A program made the translations under genes and the position numbers. The notes under the pieces are model-generated. The model was given only the letters and a program-made list of their open reading frames with translations. It did not search any database and had not been told where the DNA came from. This document shows, in pieces, positions 8,243 to 15,844 of a stretch of DNA of 38,528 bases (position 1 is its first letter; every line of letters begins with the position of its first letter). The DNA is from Bacillota bacterium (lineage in GTDB: Bacteria > Bacillota > Clostridia > Christensenellales > Aristaeellaceae). The DNA is taken from assembly GCA_023444095.1 (NCBI GenBank), contig JAEZRP010000027.1:1-38528 (forward strand), in the 5' to 3' direction.

Positions 8243-9001
8243 TCAATCCGCCATGTCCGCGGCGGCTGCCAACGCGTCGCGGTTGAGCAAAAGGATGCTC
8301 TTGTTGCTGACCGAGCGGATGATCCCGTCGCTTTCAAGCTGGCTCAGCTTTCGGCTCATCGTTTCGCGCGCGATCCCGAGCTGGTTGGCCATGCCCTCCC
8401 GGCTGAGTGGCAACCGGATCAGCACACCCTCCGGCACGCTCGTTCCGTACCGGTCCGCAAAGTCGAGCAAAAGCGCGCTGATGCGTCCATCCACGCTTCG
8501 CACGCCGATGCTCTTGAATGCGTTTTCCATGCGCGCGATTCGGCCTTCCAGTTCCTCGATGATGCGGATTGCGATCTCAGGATGTTCGTGCAGCAGCGCG
8601 CGAAAATCTTCCCGCGTGAACGAGCACGTCATGACCGGTTCCAGCGCTTCCACGGTGTAGGGCGCGGCATGCGCGCCGAAGAGATTGCGCTCCCCGAAGA
8701 AATCGCCGGTAGAAAACACGTATAGGATCTGCTCCCTGCCGTCCGGCGTGATCCTGCAGGCCTTGACGGTCCCCTTGTTGACGATGGTCAGGGAGCCGAG
8801 GGGATCGCCCTCGCGAAACAGAACGTCCCCCTTTTGGTATTCCTGATGGCGGATCAATGAGGCGATGCGGACAAGATCCTCTCCGCCAAGCGATGAAAAT
8901 ACCGGGACCCTGTGAACGCACAGGGCATGTCCACGCGCCTCGGCGCAGCGTCCGCATTCCGCCAATTTGCCCGCCTCCCCGCATCCGAATGATAGACTCA
9001 T
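8243..9001 (-). CDS. Crp/Fnr-family regulator, FNR-type [4Fe-4S] candidate
   Basis: This 252-residue regulator has a cyclic-nucleotide-fold sensor (about 35-150), a dimer helix (about 152-178) and a C-terminal winged helix (about 185-250). Using the ATG at 9001 the cysteines are C7, C16, C19, C28 and C126. C16-x2-C19-x8-C28 plus C126 in VMTCSF mirrors the cluster ligands of E. coli FNR (C-x2-C-x5-C plus C122). The recognition helix ARETMSRK keeps the E..SR pattern (E213, S216, R217) that reads TTGAT half-sites. It is therefore likely an oxygen- or NO-responsive FNR, and a matching box lies before ric. The start is uncertain: no good ribosome site precedes this ATG or the GTG at 9052. A 6 bp inverted repeat GATAGA/TCTATC (8991-9007) surrounds the ATG. 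Confidence 0.85.
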   Translation of the reverse strand: MSLSFGCGEAGKLAECGRCAEARGHALCVHRVPVFSSLGGEDLVRIASLIRHQEYQKGDVLFREGDPLGSLTIVNKGTVKACRITPDGREQILYVFSTGDFFGERNLFGAHAAPYTVEALEPVMTCSFTREDFRALLHEHPEIAIRIIEELEGRIARMENAFKSIGVRSVDGRISALLLDFADRYGTSVPEGVLIRLPLSREGMANQLGIARETMSRKLSQLESDGIIRSVSNKSILLLNRDALAAAADMAD

Positions 9002-9108
9002 TCTATCTGCCAGATCAGGGAGTGTCAAGATCCCTGCCCGGAAAGGTTTCACGGGCGCGGCAAAGGGGGTACATCAAATCAAATAGATCAATGAAGGGGG
9101 AAAATCAC

Positions 9109-10431
9109 ATGGCGGCTTATTTTGACGGAATCGGAACCATCGGGTACCGCGGGCCGGGGAGCGGGGAAGCGCTCGCGTTCAAGTTCTATGATCCGGATCG
9201 CGTGATCCTCGGAAAGACGATGCGGGAACACCTGCCCTTCGCCATGGCGTGGTGGCACAATTTGGGCGCGACGGGGGTCGATATGTTCGGCCAGGGCACG
9301 GCGGACAAGAGCTTCGGCGCGGAGATCGGAACCATGGCGCACGCGCACGCGAAGGTGGACGCCGGGTTCGAATTTATGCAAAAGCTGGGCATCGGGTACT
9401 TCTGCTTTCACGACATGGACCTCGTACCCGAGGCGGACAATCTGGAGGAAACGAACCGTCGGCTCGACGAGATCTCGGACCATATACTGAAAAAGATCGA
9501 GGAGACCGGCATCCGCTTGCTGTGGGGCACCGCGAATCTGTTCGGCCATCCCCGGTACATGAACGGGGCGGGCTCGGCCAATTCGCTCGACGTCTACTGC
9601 CACGCGGCGGCGCAGATCAAGAAGGCGCTCGACATAACGGCGAAACTCGGCGGAAGGGGCTACGTGTTCTGGGGCGGCCGAGAGGGCTACGAGACGCTTC
9701 TCAACACGGACATGAAGTTCGAGCAGGAGAACATCGCCGCCCTGATGCGCATGGCGGTGAATTACGCAAGGTCCATCGGCTTTGCGGGCGACTTCTACAT
9801 CGAGCCCAAGCCCAAGGAGCCGATGAAGCACCAGTACGACTTCGACGCGGCGACGGCGATCGGCTTTCTGCGCCGGTACGGTCTCGACGGGGATTTCAAA
9901 CTGAACGTCGAGGCGAACCACGCGACCCTCGCCGGGCACACGTTCCAGCACGAGCTGCGCGTGGCGGCGATGAACGGCATGCTCGGCTCCGTGGACGCCA
10001 ACCAGGGCGACCTGCTCCTCGGATGGGATACGGATCACTTTCCCTCAAACGTCTACGACACGACCATGTGCATGTACGAAATCCTCAGGGCGGGCGGGCT
10101 CAAGAACGGCGGGCTGAACTTCGACGCCAAGAACCGCCGCCCCTCCCGTGACGCACGGGATATGTTTCACGCCTTTATCCTGGGCATGGACGCGTTCGCG
10201 CTGGGCCTCATCAAGGCCGCGCGGATGATCGAGGACGGCAGGATCGACGCATTCGTGCGGCGACGCTACGCTTCGTTCGACGGGGAGCTCGGAAGGCGGG
10301 TGCGCGTCGGAGAAGCAACGCTTGAGGAGCTGTGCCGGCTGGCGGTTGCCCATGCGGATGCCCCGGCGCCGGAGAGCGGCGGCCAGGAATATCTGGAGGG
10401 CGTTGTCAACGAAATTCTGTTCGGGGAATGA
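9109..10431 (+). CDS. xylA: Xylose isomerase
   Basis: This 440-residue class II xylose isomerase interconverts D-xylose and D-xylulose with two divalent metals. Family motifs are FCFHDMDLVPE (H101, D104), YIEPKPKEP, NVEANHATLAGH, DANQGD and WDTDHFP, and the length is that of bacterial XylA. I chose the ATG at 9109 because AAGGGGGA sits 7 bases before it; the ATG at 9091 overlaps that ribosome site. The frame is open further upstream, but that region is antisense to the FNR-type gene. No xylulokinase or transporter is nearby, and the gene stands alone on the plus strand, divergent from the FNR-type regulator. Confidence 0.97.
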   Translation: MAAYFDGIGTIGYRGPGSGEALAFKFYDPDRVILGKTMREHLPFAMAWWHNLGATGVDMFGQGTADKSFGAEIGTMAHAHAKVDAGFEFMQKLGIGYFCFHDMDLVPEADNLEETNRRLDEISDHILKKIEETGIRLLWGTANLFGHPRYMNGAGSANSLDVYCHAAAQIKKALDITAKLGGRGYVFWGGREGYETLLNTDMKFEQENIAALMRMAVNYARSIGFAGDFYIEPKPKEPMKHQYDFDAATAIGFLRRYGLDGDFKLNVEANHATLAGHTFQHELRVAAMNGMLGSVDANQGDLLLGWDTDHFPSNVYDTTMCMYEILRAGGLKNGGLNFDAKNRRPSRDARDMFHAFILGMDAFALGLIKAARMIEDGRIDAFVRRRYASFDGELGRRVRVGEATLEELCRLAVAHADAPAPESGGQEYLEGVVNEILFGE

Positions 10432-10488
10432 GCGCGCCGCATAAGGCGCGCCCGCGCGCGCCACACTGAAGCGGAAGGAGCTGAGCGT

Positions 10489-10713
10489 ATGGCCGACAAT
10501 TTGCCCGATCTTCTTGAAAAGGATCTGGAGGCGCAGGATTATTATACATCCCTGCCCATGTTCGTCCAGGATCAGGTCGCGGCGCGCGCGGGGGAGATTC
10601 ACACCATTGCCGATTTGAGCGCGTTCGCGAACGAATCCATGCGCGACGCGCTGTTGCTCGATCAATATAAGCCCATGTTTGAGGACGAGACCGACAGCGA
10701 GATCGATTTCTAG
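10489..10713 (+). CDS. Small acidic protein of unknown function
   Basis: This 74-residue, strongly acidic protein has no cysteine, signal peptide or membrane segment. It begins MADNLPDLLEKD, has a SLPMFVQDQVAARAG helix-like middle and ends in an acidic DETDSEIDF tail. AAGGAG lies 9 bases before the ATG and a textbook terminator follows 16 bp after the stop, so it is a genuine gene. It lies 57 bp after xylA and may be cotranscribed with it. I recognise no domain; similar short proteins with an SLP-x-YVQ motif occur in Clostridia (recollection, unverified). Confidence 0.75.
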   Translation: MADNLPDLLEKDLEAQDYYTSLPMFVQDQVAARAGEIHTIADLSAFANESMRDALLLDQYKPMFEDETDSEIDF

Positions 10714-10729
10714 TCGTTATCCGGATTAG

Positions 10730-10761
10730 AGTCCTGAAATCGTCGGGATTTCAGGACTTTT
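10730..10761 (+). terminator. Terminator of xylA / small protein unit
   Basis: AGTCCTGAAATC (10730-10741) and GATTTCAGGACT (10747-10758) form a perfect 12 bp stem with a 5 base loop, followed by T-rich sequence. It ends transcription before the dehydrogenase gene. Confidence 0.85.
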
Positions 10762-10902
10762 GCATTGAAAAAAGCGCGAAGCGCGGCTTTCGGATGGCGC
10801 CCTTCGCTTTCGCTCCGGCGCGCCGTTTGCGGGACCTGCGGCGGGGGCGGCCACATATCTTTTTGACCCGTGTGGAATGCTAACCCAAAAGGAGTGATTT
10901 CC

Positions 10903-11763
10903 ATGCAGGGCACAAAATCGCCGACGTTTCCCCAGCAGCATCAGAACAAGCAGCCGGGCTCCGAGGCGCGGATGAATCCCCAGCCCCAGTACGACAACCC
11001 GGGCTACAAGGCCGCGGGCAAGATGGCGGGCAAGAAGGCTGTCGTCACCGGCGGCGACAGCGGCATCGGCCGCGCGATTTCGCTGATCTACGCCAAGGAG
11101 GGCGCAGACGTCTGCATCCTCTACCTGAGCGAGCACAGGGACGCGGAGGACGCCGCGCGCGCGGTCCGGTCGCAGGGCAGGAAGTGCGAGGTCGTCTCAG
11201 TCGATCTGAAGGATGAGGGCGCGGCGAGCTGGGCAGTCGGCGAGGCCGCGAAAAAGCTGGGAGGGCTCGACGTCGTGGTCAACAACGCAGGCGTCCAGTA
11301 TCCCCAGAACTCAATCGAGGACATCACGAAGGAGCAGATGATGCACACATTCGAGAGCAACTTCTACTCCTGCTTCTACGTCACCAAGGCGGCGCTGCCG
11401 CACCTCGGGGAAGGGGCTACGATCATCAACACCGCGTCCGTTACGGCATTCGAGGGGAATCCCCGGCTTATCGACTATTCGGCCACCAAGGGCGCGATCG
11501 TGTCGTTCACGCGCTCCATGGCGCTCTCACTGGTTTCCCGGAACATCCGCGTGAACGCAGTTGCACCGGGGCCGGTGTGGACGCCGCTCATCGTCTCGAG
11601 CTTCTCCGCAGGCGAAGTGGGCACCTTCGGCTCGACCACGCCCATGGAGCGCGCCGCACAGCCGTGCGAGCTCGCGCCCATATACGTGTACCTCGCGACA
11701 GATGATTCCACGAACGTCACCGGCCAGGTGTTCAACGTCAACGGCGGGACCATCATCAACTGA
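10903..11763 (+). CDS. SDR-family oxidoreductase (YdaD/YhdF-like)
   Basis: This 286-residue short-chain dehydrogenase has a Rossmann fold. The N-terminal extension HQNKQPGSEARMNPQPQY is typical of the Bacillus general-stress proteins YdaD/YhdF/YhxC. Motifs are TGGDSGIG (NADP-binding), NNAG, the catalytic serine in INTASV, DYSATKG (Tyr-x3-Lys) and APGPVWTPL, and it ends in VNGGTIIN. The substrate is unknown. AAAGGAG lies 8 bases before the chosen ATG; a longer frame from 10870 lacks a site. It is a single gene between two terminators. Confidence 0.93.
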   Translation: MQGTKSPTFPQQHQNKQPGSEARMNPQPQYDNPGYKAAGKMAGKKAVVTGGDSGIGRAISLIYAKEGADVCILYLSEHRDAEDAARAVRSQGRKCEVVSVDLKDEGAASWAVGEAAKKLGGLDVVVNNAGVQYPQNSIEDITKEQMMHTFESNFYSCFYVTKAALPHLGEGATIINTASVTAFEGNPRLIDYSATKGAIVSFTRSMALSLVSRNIRVNAVAPGPVWTPLIVSSFSAGEVGTFGSTTPMERAAQPCELAPIYVYLATDDSTNVTGQVFNVNGGTIIN

Positions 11764-11835
11764 TCTCAATCGAACGGGGCGTGCCGCCGGCCATGGGCCG
11801 GGGCCGTGCCCGGTGTGCATGGGGGATTGAAGAAG

Positions 11836-11865
11836 CAAAACGCCGGGGCGATTGCGCCCCGGCGT
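11836..11865 (-). terminator. Terminator of the ECF sigma operon
   Basis: ACGCCGGGGCG (11840-11850) and CGCCCCGGCGT (11855-11865) form a perfect 11 bp GC-rich stem with a 4 base loop. On the minus strand it is followed by TTTTGCTTCTT. It starts 4 bp past the stop of the anti-sigma-like gene. Confidence 0.88.
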
Positions 11866-11869
11866 CCGT

Positions 11870-12835
11870 CTATTTCAGGGATTCGGCGAGTTTGATCAGT
11901 TCGTCCTGTGTCATGCTGTTTGTCAGAACGGAATAGTCGATGTAGCCGAATGTGTCGGTTCCCATGCCGGTCCAATACTGATCGGGGTAGGAGTAGCCCT
12001 CCATTTCCGGGATCCGCGCGATCATCGCGATGTGCCGGTAGTCTTCTGAGCCGATGTAAAGCGCATGCTCCATGCCGGGCAGATCGAGTGCCTCGTAACT
12101 CTCGTCTTCATTGACGCCGAAGCTGTAATCCTCGATGTCCACGGGTGACAAGCTCGCGTAGACGCTCAGATACGATCCGTCCGCGTGCCGGAAGTCCACG
12201 GAGTAGTCGCTCACGAGGGCGTCAAGACCCTCGCCGAACCTCACCTTTGTTAGCGTCGCGCCACCCTTTAAGGGCTCCGTCTCGACGGTTGCGCCTTTCA
12301 GAATATCCTCCGTCATGTAGAACCTGCAGTACGCGGCCTCGAATGTGTAGCCCTTCGGTGCTTCCGCCATGAGCAAGAACGGCGTATCGCTTTCGTCCAA
12401 GAACTTGTTCAGCTCGTCCAAGGAGGCGAATCTCTTTTCGCATGCCCTGCCTTCGCCGTCGCCTTCTATCTGGCGAATTTCCCAATATTCGCATTCCGGC
12501 TGATTGTCGAAAAGCGTGCTCGCATACTCGTTGCGGCTCATGGCTTCTTCTGAATCGGGCGGGGCCGGGGTCGAAGTGGCGTAGGGTTCCTGGGGCGGGT
12601 CTTCAGATATCTTCCTGCCCATCCAGTCGATCTCGCCGCTGAAATAACCCGCGGCCAGCGCCGTGCCGATCAAAAGGGTCAATATGGCGGCTGCCACGAG
12701 TACCGCCGTGCCGATCTGATGCCTTCTCTTCATAGGCTCCTCCTTCAGCTCGTCCAAAGTCCTCATCACGCGACGATGGAAGCCCTCCGGCGTCGGGGGG
12801 AACGGATCGCCCAAGCGCAACTCATTCACGGCCAT
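11870..12835 (-). CDS. Membrane-anchored partner of the ECF sigma factor (probable anti-sigma)
   Basis: This 321-residue protein has a short cytoplasmic head (about 1-38), one membrane helix (about 40-62: AVLVAAAILTLLIGTALAAG) and an outside domain of about 255 residues. The outside domain begins with a proline/threonine-rich linker and is rich in acidic and aromatic residues; I recognise no enzyme motif. The gene overlaps the upstream sigma gene by 10 bp, the usual arrangement for an anti-sigma factor, but the head lacks an obvious zinc-binding HxxxCxxC motif. The ribosome site GGAGG almost touches the ATG; the GTG two codons later has better spacing. A longer frame to 13123 merely shadows the sigma gene. 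Confidence 0.8.
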   Translation of the reverse strand: MAVNELRLGDPFPPTPEGFHRRVMRTLDELKEEPMKRRHQIGTAVLVAAAILTLLIGTALAAGYFSGEIDWMGRKISEDPPQEPYATSTPAPPDSEEAMSRNEYASTLFDNQPECEYWEIRQIEGDGEGRACEKRFASLDELNKFLDESDTPFLLMAEAPKGYTFEAAYCRFYMTEDILKGATVETEPLKGGATLTKVRFGEGLDALVSDYSVDFRHADGSYLSVYASLSPVDIEDYSFGVNEDESYEALDLPGMEHALYIGSEDYRHIAMIARIPEMEGYSYPDQYWTGMGTDTFGYIDYSVLTNSMTQDELIKLAESLK

Positions 12836-13296
12836 TCCTCCTTCATGCGTTCGCGCAGCTGTCTGCGCCCCTGACTGAGCCGCCACTTGACCGTGCCCGC
12901 CGGAATTCTCAGTAGCCGCGCCACGCCCCTCACCGGATGGCCCTCTACGTAGTGGAGAACCATCGCGAGCCGCACCTTCTCCGAAAGTCGGTTCAGGGCG
13001 GCCAGGAGCGAGCCTTCCTCCGCCTCCGGCGAGGAGATTGCCTCCGCGTCCTCGAGCGGCACGGTCTGCGGCTTTCTCCTGCGCAGGTTCCGGCACTCGT
13101 TGATCAGAATGCGCACGAGCCACGTGTCGAAATATTTCTCGTCCCGTAGCGAGTTACGGTACCGCCACGCGCGCACGAGCGCTTCCTGCACGGCATCCTC
13201 GCAGTCCGCGTCGGACCTGAGCACCGTGCGCGCCACGCGGTAGAGCTTCCGCTCGCACGCCGCAACCCGCGCCGCGAACGTTTCCCTGTCCATCAT
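12826..13296 (-). CDS. ECF-type RNA polymerase sigma factor
   Basis: This 156-residue sigma-70 factor has only regions 2 and 4. Region 2 (about 10-75) includes DCEDAVQEALVRAWRYR and the -10-melting FDTWLVRILINECRNLRRR segment. Region 4 (about 100-150) has LAMVLHYVEGHPVRGVARLL and the PAGTVKWRLSQGRRQLRE recognition helix. GGGAG lies 7 bases before the ATG. It is cotranscribed with the overlapping membrane protein, which probably controls it. The target promoters are unknown. Confidence 0.94.
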   Translation of the reverse strand: MMDRETFAARVAACERKLYRVARTVLRSDADCEDAVQEALVRAWRYRNSLRDEKYFDTWLVRILINECRNLRRRKPQTVPLEDAEAISSPEAEEGSLLAALNRLSEKVRLAMVLHYVEGHPVRGVARLLRIPAGTVKWRLSQGRRQLRERMKEEWP

Positions 13297-13395
13297 TGCC
13301 TTGCTCCCATCTTCGATCGGCCGATCTGCCTGTTAGACGCATTTTTCCGGGCGCGGGTTGGCTTTTTGTGGTATGATGTCATCGAGGTGATTCGG

Positions 13396-14499
13396 ATGAG
13401 GAAGATTCAAAATCTGGTAGCGTTTCCCACGGACGCGGAATCGAGCCCGTTCTTCGGGGCGCTGGCCACCGTGTTCCTGCCGGCGCTGGGCTATGGGGAG
13501 GGAACGCCGTACTTTTGCTCGCCGAAGGGGGCGGTCTGTGTCCGGTGCGGGGGCTGCGGCGAAAAGACGACGCTTCAGAAACACCATTTGCAGCTCTACC
13601 ACGATTTCATCACGCGCACGGGCGTGGCGCTCGGCTGGTCGGAGCCCGAAGGGCTCGGAGTCAGTCACGCAGGGCTGGACGACGGCTTCATGGGTCATGT
13701 CATGGACATCGCGGGGCTTTCGTGGAAAAAGCTCTCCCCCGCAGACGGACGGGAGACGGTCCTGCGCACGCTTGCGGAGGCGATCGACGCGGGCTTCCCC
13801 GCGCTTTTGAAGCTCGGGGATGGGCGGGACTGGCACGTCGCGGCGGGATATGACGAAGCCGGTCGTCTCTACGGGCTTGATTCCCACGCGCACCACGACG
13901 AAACCGTCCATCCGACGGTCCGGGCGGACGCGTACGCGGAGGACGGCTGGTTCACGCTCTCGGAGTGGTTCGCACATTTTCGCGGGGGTGTCGCGATCAC
14001 CGGACGCGGCCCGTCGCGCGTGACGCTTTCCGAGTCGCTCTCGCGCATGATCCGCGCGCTCGAGGACGTGGGTACGGACGCGCTGGAGCGGGAGGTCATG
14101 GAAAAGATCGACGACGCCGCGCCGGAGAACGCCTTTGAAACGGCGGTCTGGCTCAATCATGTCGCGGGCTTTCCCATTGAGGCGCGCTGGCACGTCGCCT
14201 CCTGCACCGATTCCACGCTCCAGCGCCTGACGGAGAACCGCGCCGCCCACGATAAGCTCTTCGCCGTCACGCGCCAGTACGTGTTCGACAGCGAGCTCGC
14301 GGCGACCCATGGTACCTGCTGGAAGATCTGGGGCCTCCTCGGCGTGGGACCCACGACGGGCTACGCCGTCACGTCCGAGGGTGCCGCCGGGATCGCCTCG
14401 CCGGACGTGAAGGCGGAGCTCAAACGGCTTTTCGGCATCGTGTTTGAAAACGACCGGATCGTGCTGGGGCTTCTGAGAGACGCACTTTCAGCGCAATAG
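13396..14499 (+). CDS. Unknown protein with C39-peptidase-like features
   Basis: This 367-residue protein has no signal peptide or membrane helix. Near residues 48-58 is a cysteine cluster CVRCGGCGEKTT followed by LQKHHLQLYHDF. In the middle, PALLKLGDGRDWHVAAGYD and LYGLDSHAH resemble the His/Asp part of C39-type cysteine peptidases and BtrH_N domains, which carry the pattern W-H-x3-G-Y-D. The C-terminal 150 residues are helical. I cannot assign a function. The ATG at 13396 follows GAGGTGA; a TGG-TATGAT extended -10 lies at 13369-13377. Its last 12 bp overlap the end of purA on the other strand. Confidence 0.7.
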   Translation: MRKIQNLVAFPTDAESSPFFGALATVFLPALGYGEGTPYFCSPKGAVCVRCGGCGEKTTLQKHHLQLYHDFITRTGVALGWSEPEGLGVSHAGLDDGFMGHVMDIAGLSWKKLSPADGRETVLRTLAEAIDAGFPALLKLGDGRDWHVAAGYDEAGRLYGLDSHAHHDETVHPTVRADAYAEDGWFTLSEWFAHFRGGVAITGRGPSRVTLSESLSRMIRALEDVGTDALEREVMEKIDDAAPENAFETAVWLNHVAGFPIEARWHVASCTDSTLQRLTENRAAHDKLFAVTRQYVFDSELAATHGTCWKIWGLLGVGPTTGYAVTSEGAAGIASPDVKAELKRLFGIVFENDRIVLGLLRDALSAQ

Positions 14500-15759
14500 G
14501 ATCGCGTCCCGCGCGGGACCGTTTGACACCATCTTGATCGGGCATTCGAGCTGTTCCTCGATGAAATCGACGTACCGCTTCGCGTGATCCGGGAGATCCG
14601 CATAGCGCCGGACGCCTCGCACGTCGCGCTTCCAGCCGGGCAGGAATTCGTAGACGGGCTTCGCGCGGTTGAGTCGGGGCGTCGCGGCGAAGTCCGACGT
14701 CCGTTCCTTCCCGATCTCGTAGGCGACGCACACGGGAATCTCTTCGAGGTAGCCGAGCACGTCGATCAGGGACAGCGCGACCTCCGTCGCGCCCTGCAGC
14801 TGGGCGCCGTACCGACTCGCCACCGCGTCGAACCAGCCCATTCGTCGGGGCCTGCCCGTCGTCGCGCCGAACTCGCCCGCGTCGCCGCCGCGCGCCCGCA
14901 GCTCGTCCGCTTCCGACCCGTAAATTTCCGTAACGAACGCGCCCGCGCCCACGCAGGTGGAATACGCCTTCACGACCGCCACGACCTCCTCGATCTCCCG
15001 CGCCGGGATGCCCGCGCCTACCGCCGCGAAGCCCGCGAGCGGGGACGAGGACGTGACGAAGGGATAGATGCCGTTGTCCGGGTCGCGCAGCGCGCCGAGT
15101 TGACCCTCGAGCAGAATCCGCTTGCCCGCTTTGCGCGCGTCCGTCAGCAGCCGGTGCGTGTCGCTGACGTACGGGAGAAGTCGCGCGCGGAAGGAATCAA
15201 TGCCCTTCAAAAGGGCGTCCGGGGACGGAAATTCAACCGTCCCATAGAGCGCGCGCGCCTGCGCCTCCTTCGCCTCCGTCACGCGCCGGAGCTTGTTCGG
15301 GAGGGAATCGTCGTAGATCTCGGCAATCTGAATGCCCACCTTCAGGCACTTGTCCGCGTAGAACGGGGCGATGCCGGATCTGGTCGAGCCGAAGCTCTGC
15401 TTTCCAAGCCGTGCCTCCTCCCACTGATCGAACAGAACGTGGTAGGGCATGACGAGCTGCGCGCGCTCCGAGACGGTTACGTCCGGGGTCATGCCGCCCT
15501 CCTGAAGCATGTCCAGCTCCCGGAAGAAGCTGATTGGGTCGAACGCCACGCCCGGACCGATCACGTTTTTGACCCCAGGCCGAAACGCGCCGGAGGGCAA
15601 AAGGTGCAGGACGAACTTGCCGTGCTCGTTGATAATGGTGTGGCCGGCGTTCGCGCCGCCCTGAAAGCGCATGACCACGTCCGCCTCGCCCGCGAGGAGG
15701 TCGGTGATCTTGCCCTTCCCCTCATCGCCCCAGTTGCCGCCCACGATTGCCTTCGCCAT
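14488..15759 (-). CDS. purA: Adenylosuccinate synthetase (divergent form)
   Basis: PurA joins IMP and aspartate using GTP on the way to AMP. This 423-residue protein has the GTP loop as GGNWGDEGKGK (usual G-x-QWGDEGKGK), QGGANAGHT, VIGPGV, a GSTRSGIAP block (usual TTxxGIGP), LEGQLGALRDPDNG (usual EGAQGTLLDIDHG), the PFVTSS segment and TTGRPRRMGWFD. The base, sugar and GTP residues are mostly there, but the GAQG loop is replaced by GQLG. The family match is clear; the variant suggests a separate clostridial clade. The ATG follows AAAGGA by 10 bases; a GTG 9 bases upstream is too close. No other purine gene is near. Confidence 0.9.
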   Translation of the reverse strand: MAKAIVGGNWGDEGKGKITDLLAGEADVVMRFQGGANAGHTIINEHGKFVLHLLPSGAFRPGVKNVIGPGVAFDPISFFRELDMLQEGGMTPDVTVSERAQLVMPYHVLFDQWEEARLGKQSFGSTRSGIAPFYADKCLKVGIQIAEIYDDSLPNKLRRVTEAKEAQARALYGTVEFPSPDALLKGIDSFRARLLPYVSDTHRLLTDARKAGKRILLEGQLGALRDPDNGIYPFVTSSSPLAGFAAVGAGIPAREIEEVVAVVKAYSTCVGAGAFVTEIYGSEADELRARGGDAGEFGATTGRPRRMGWFDAVASRYGAQLQGATEVALSLIDVLGYLEEIPVCVAYEIGKERTSDFAATPRLNRAKPVYEFLPGWKRDVRGVRRYADLPDHAKRYVDFIEEQLECPIKMVSNGPARDAILLR

Positions 15760-15782
15760 GAAAATCACGTCCTTTCCCTTTC

Positions 15783-15811
15783 AGTATAAGAAAGGGGACG
15801 CTATTCGTAAA
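15783..15811 (-). promoter_or_regulatory. purA promoter
   Basis: On the minus strand TTTACG (15811-15806), 17 bp, then TATACT (15788-15783). The -10 matches 5 of 6. It lies in the AT-rich 85 bp gap between the lysR-type gene and purA, and the -35 abuts an AT-only palindrome AAAATATATATTTT. Confidence 0.55.
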
Positions 15812-15844
15812 ATATATATTTTATATCAACTTCATAAGTTCGGA

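Noticed and set aside
9073..9091. Three ATCAA half-sites in direct order before xylA, resembling FNR half-sites
   Set aside because: They are direct, not inverted, and no TTGAT-N4-ATCAA box forms; too weak to call an operator.
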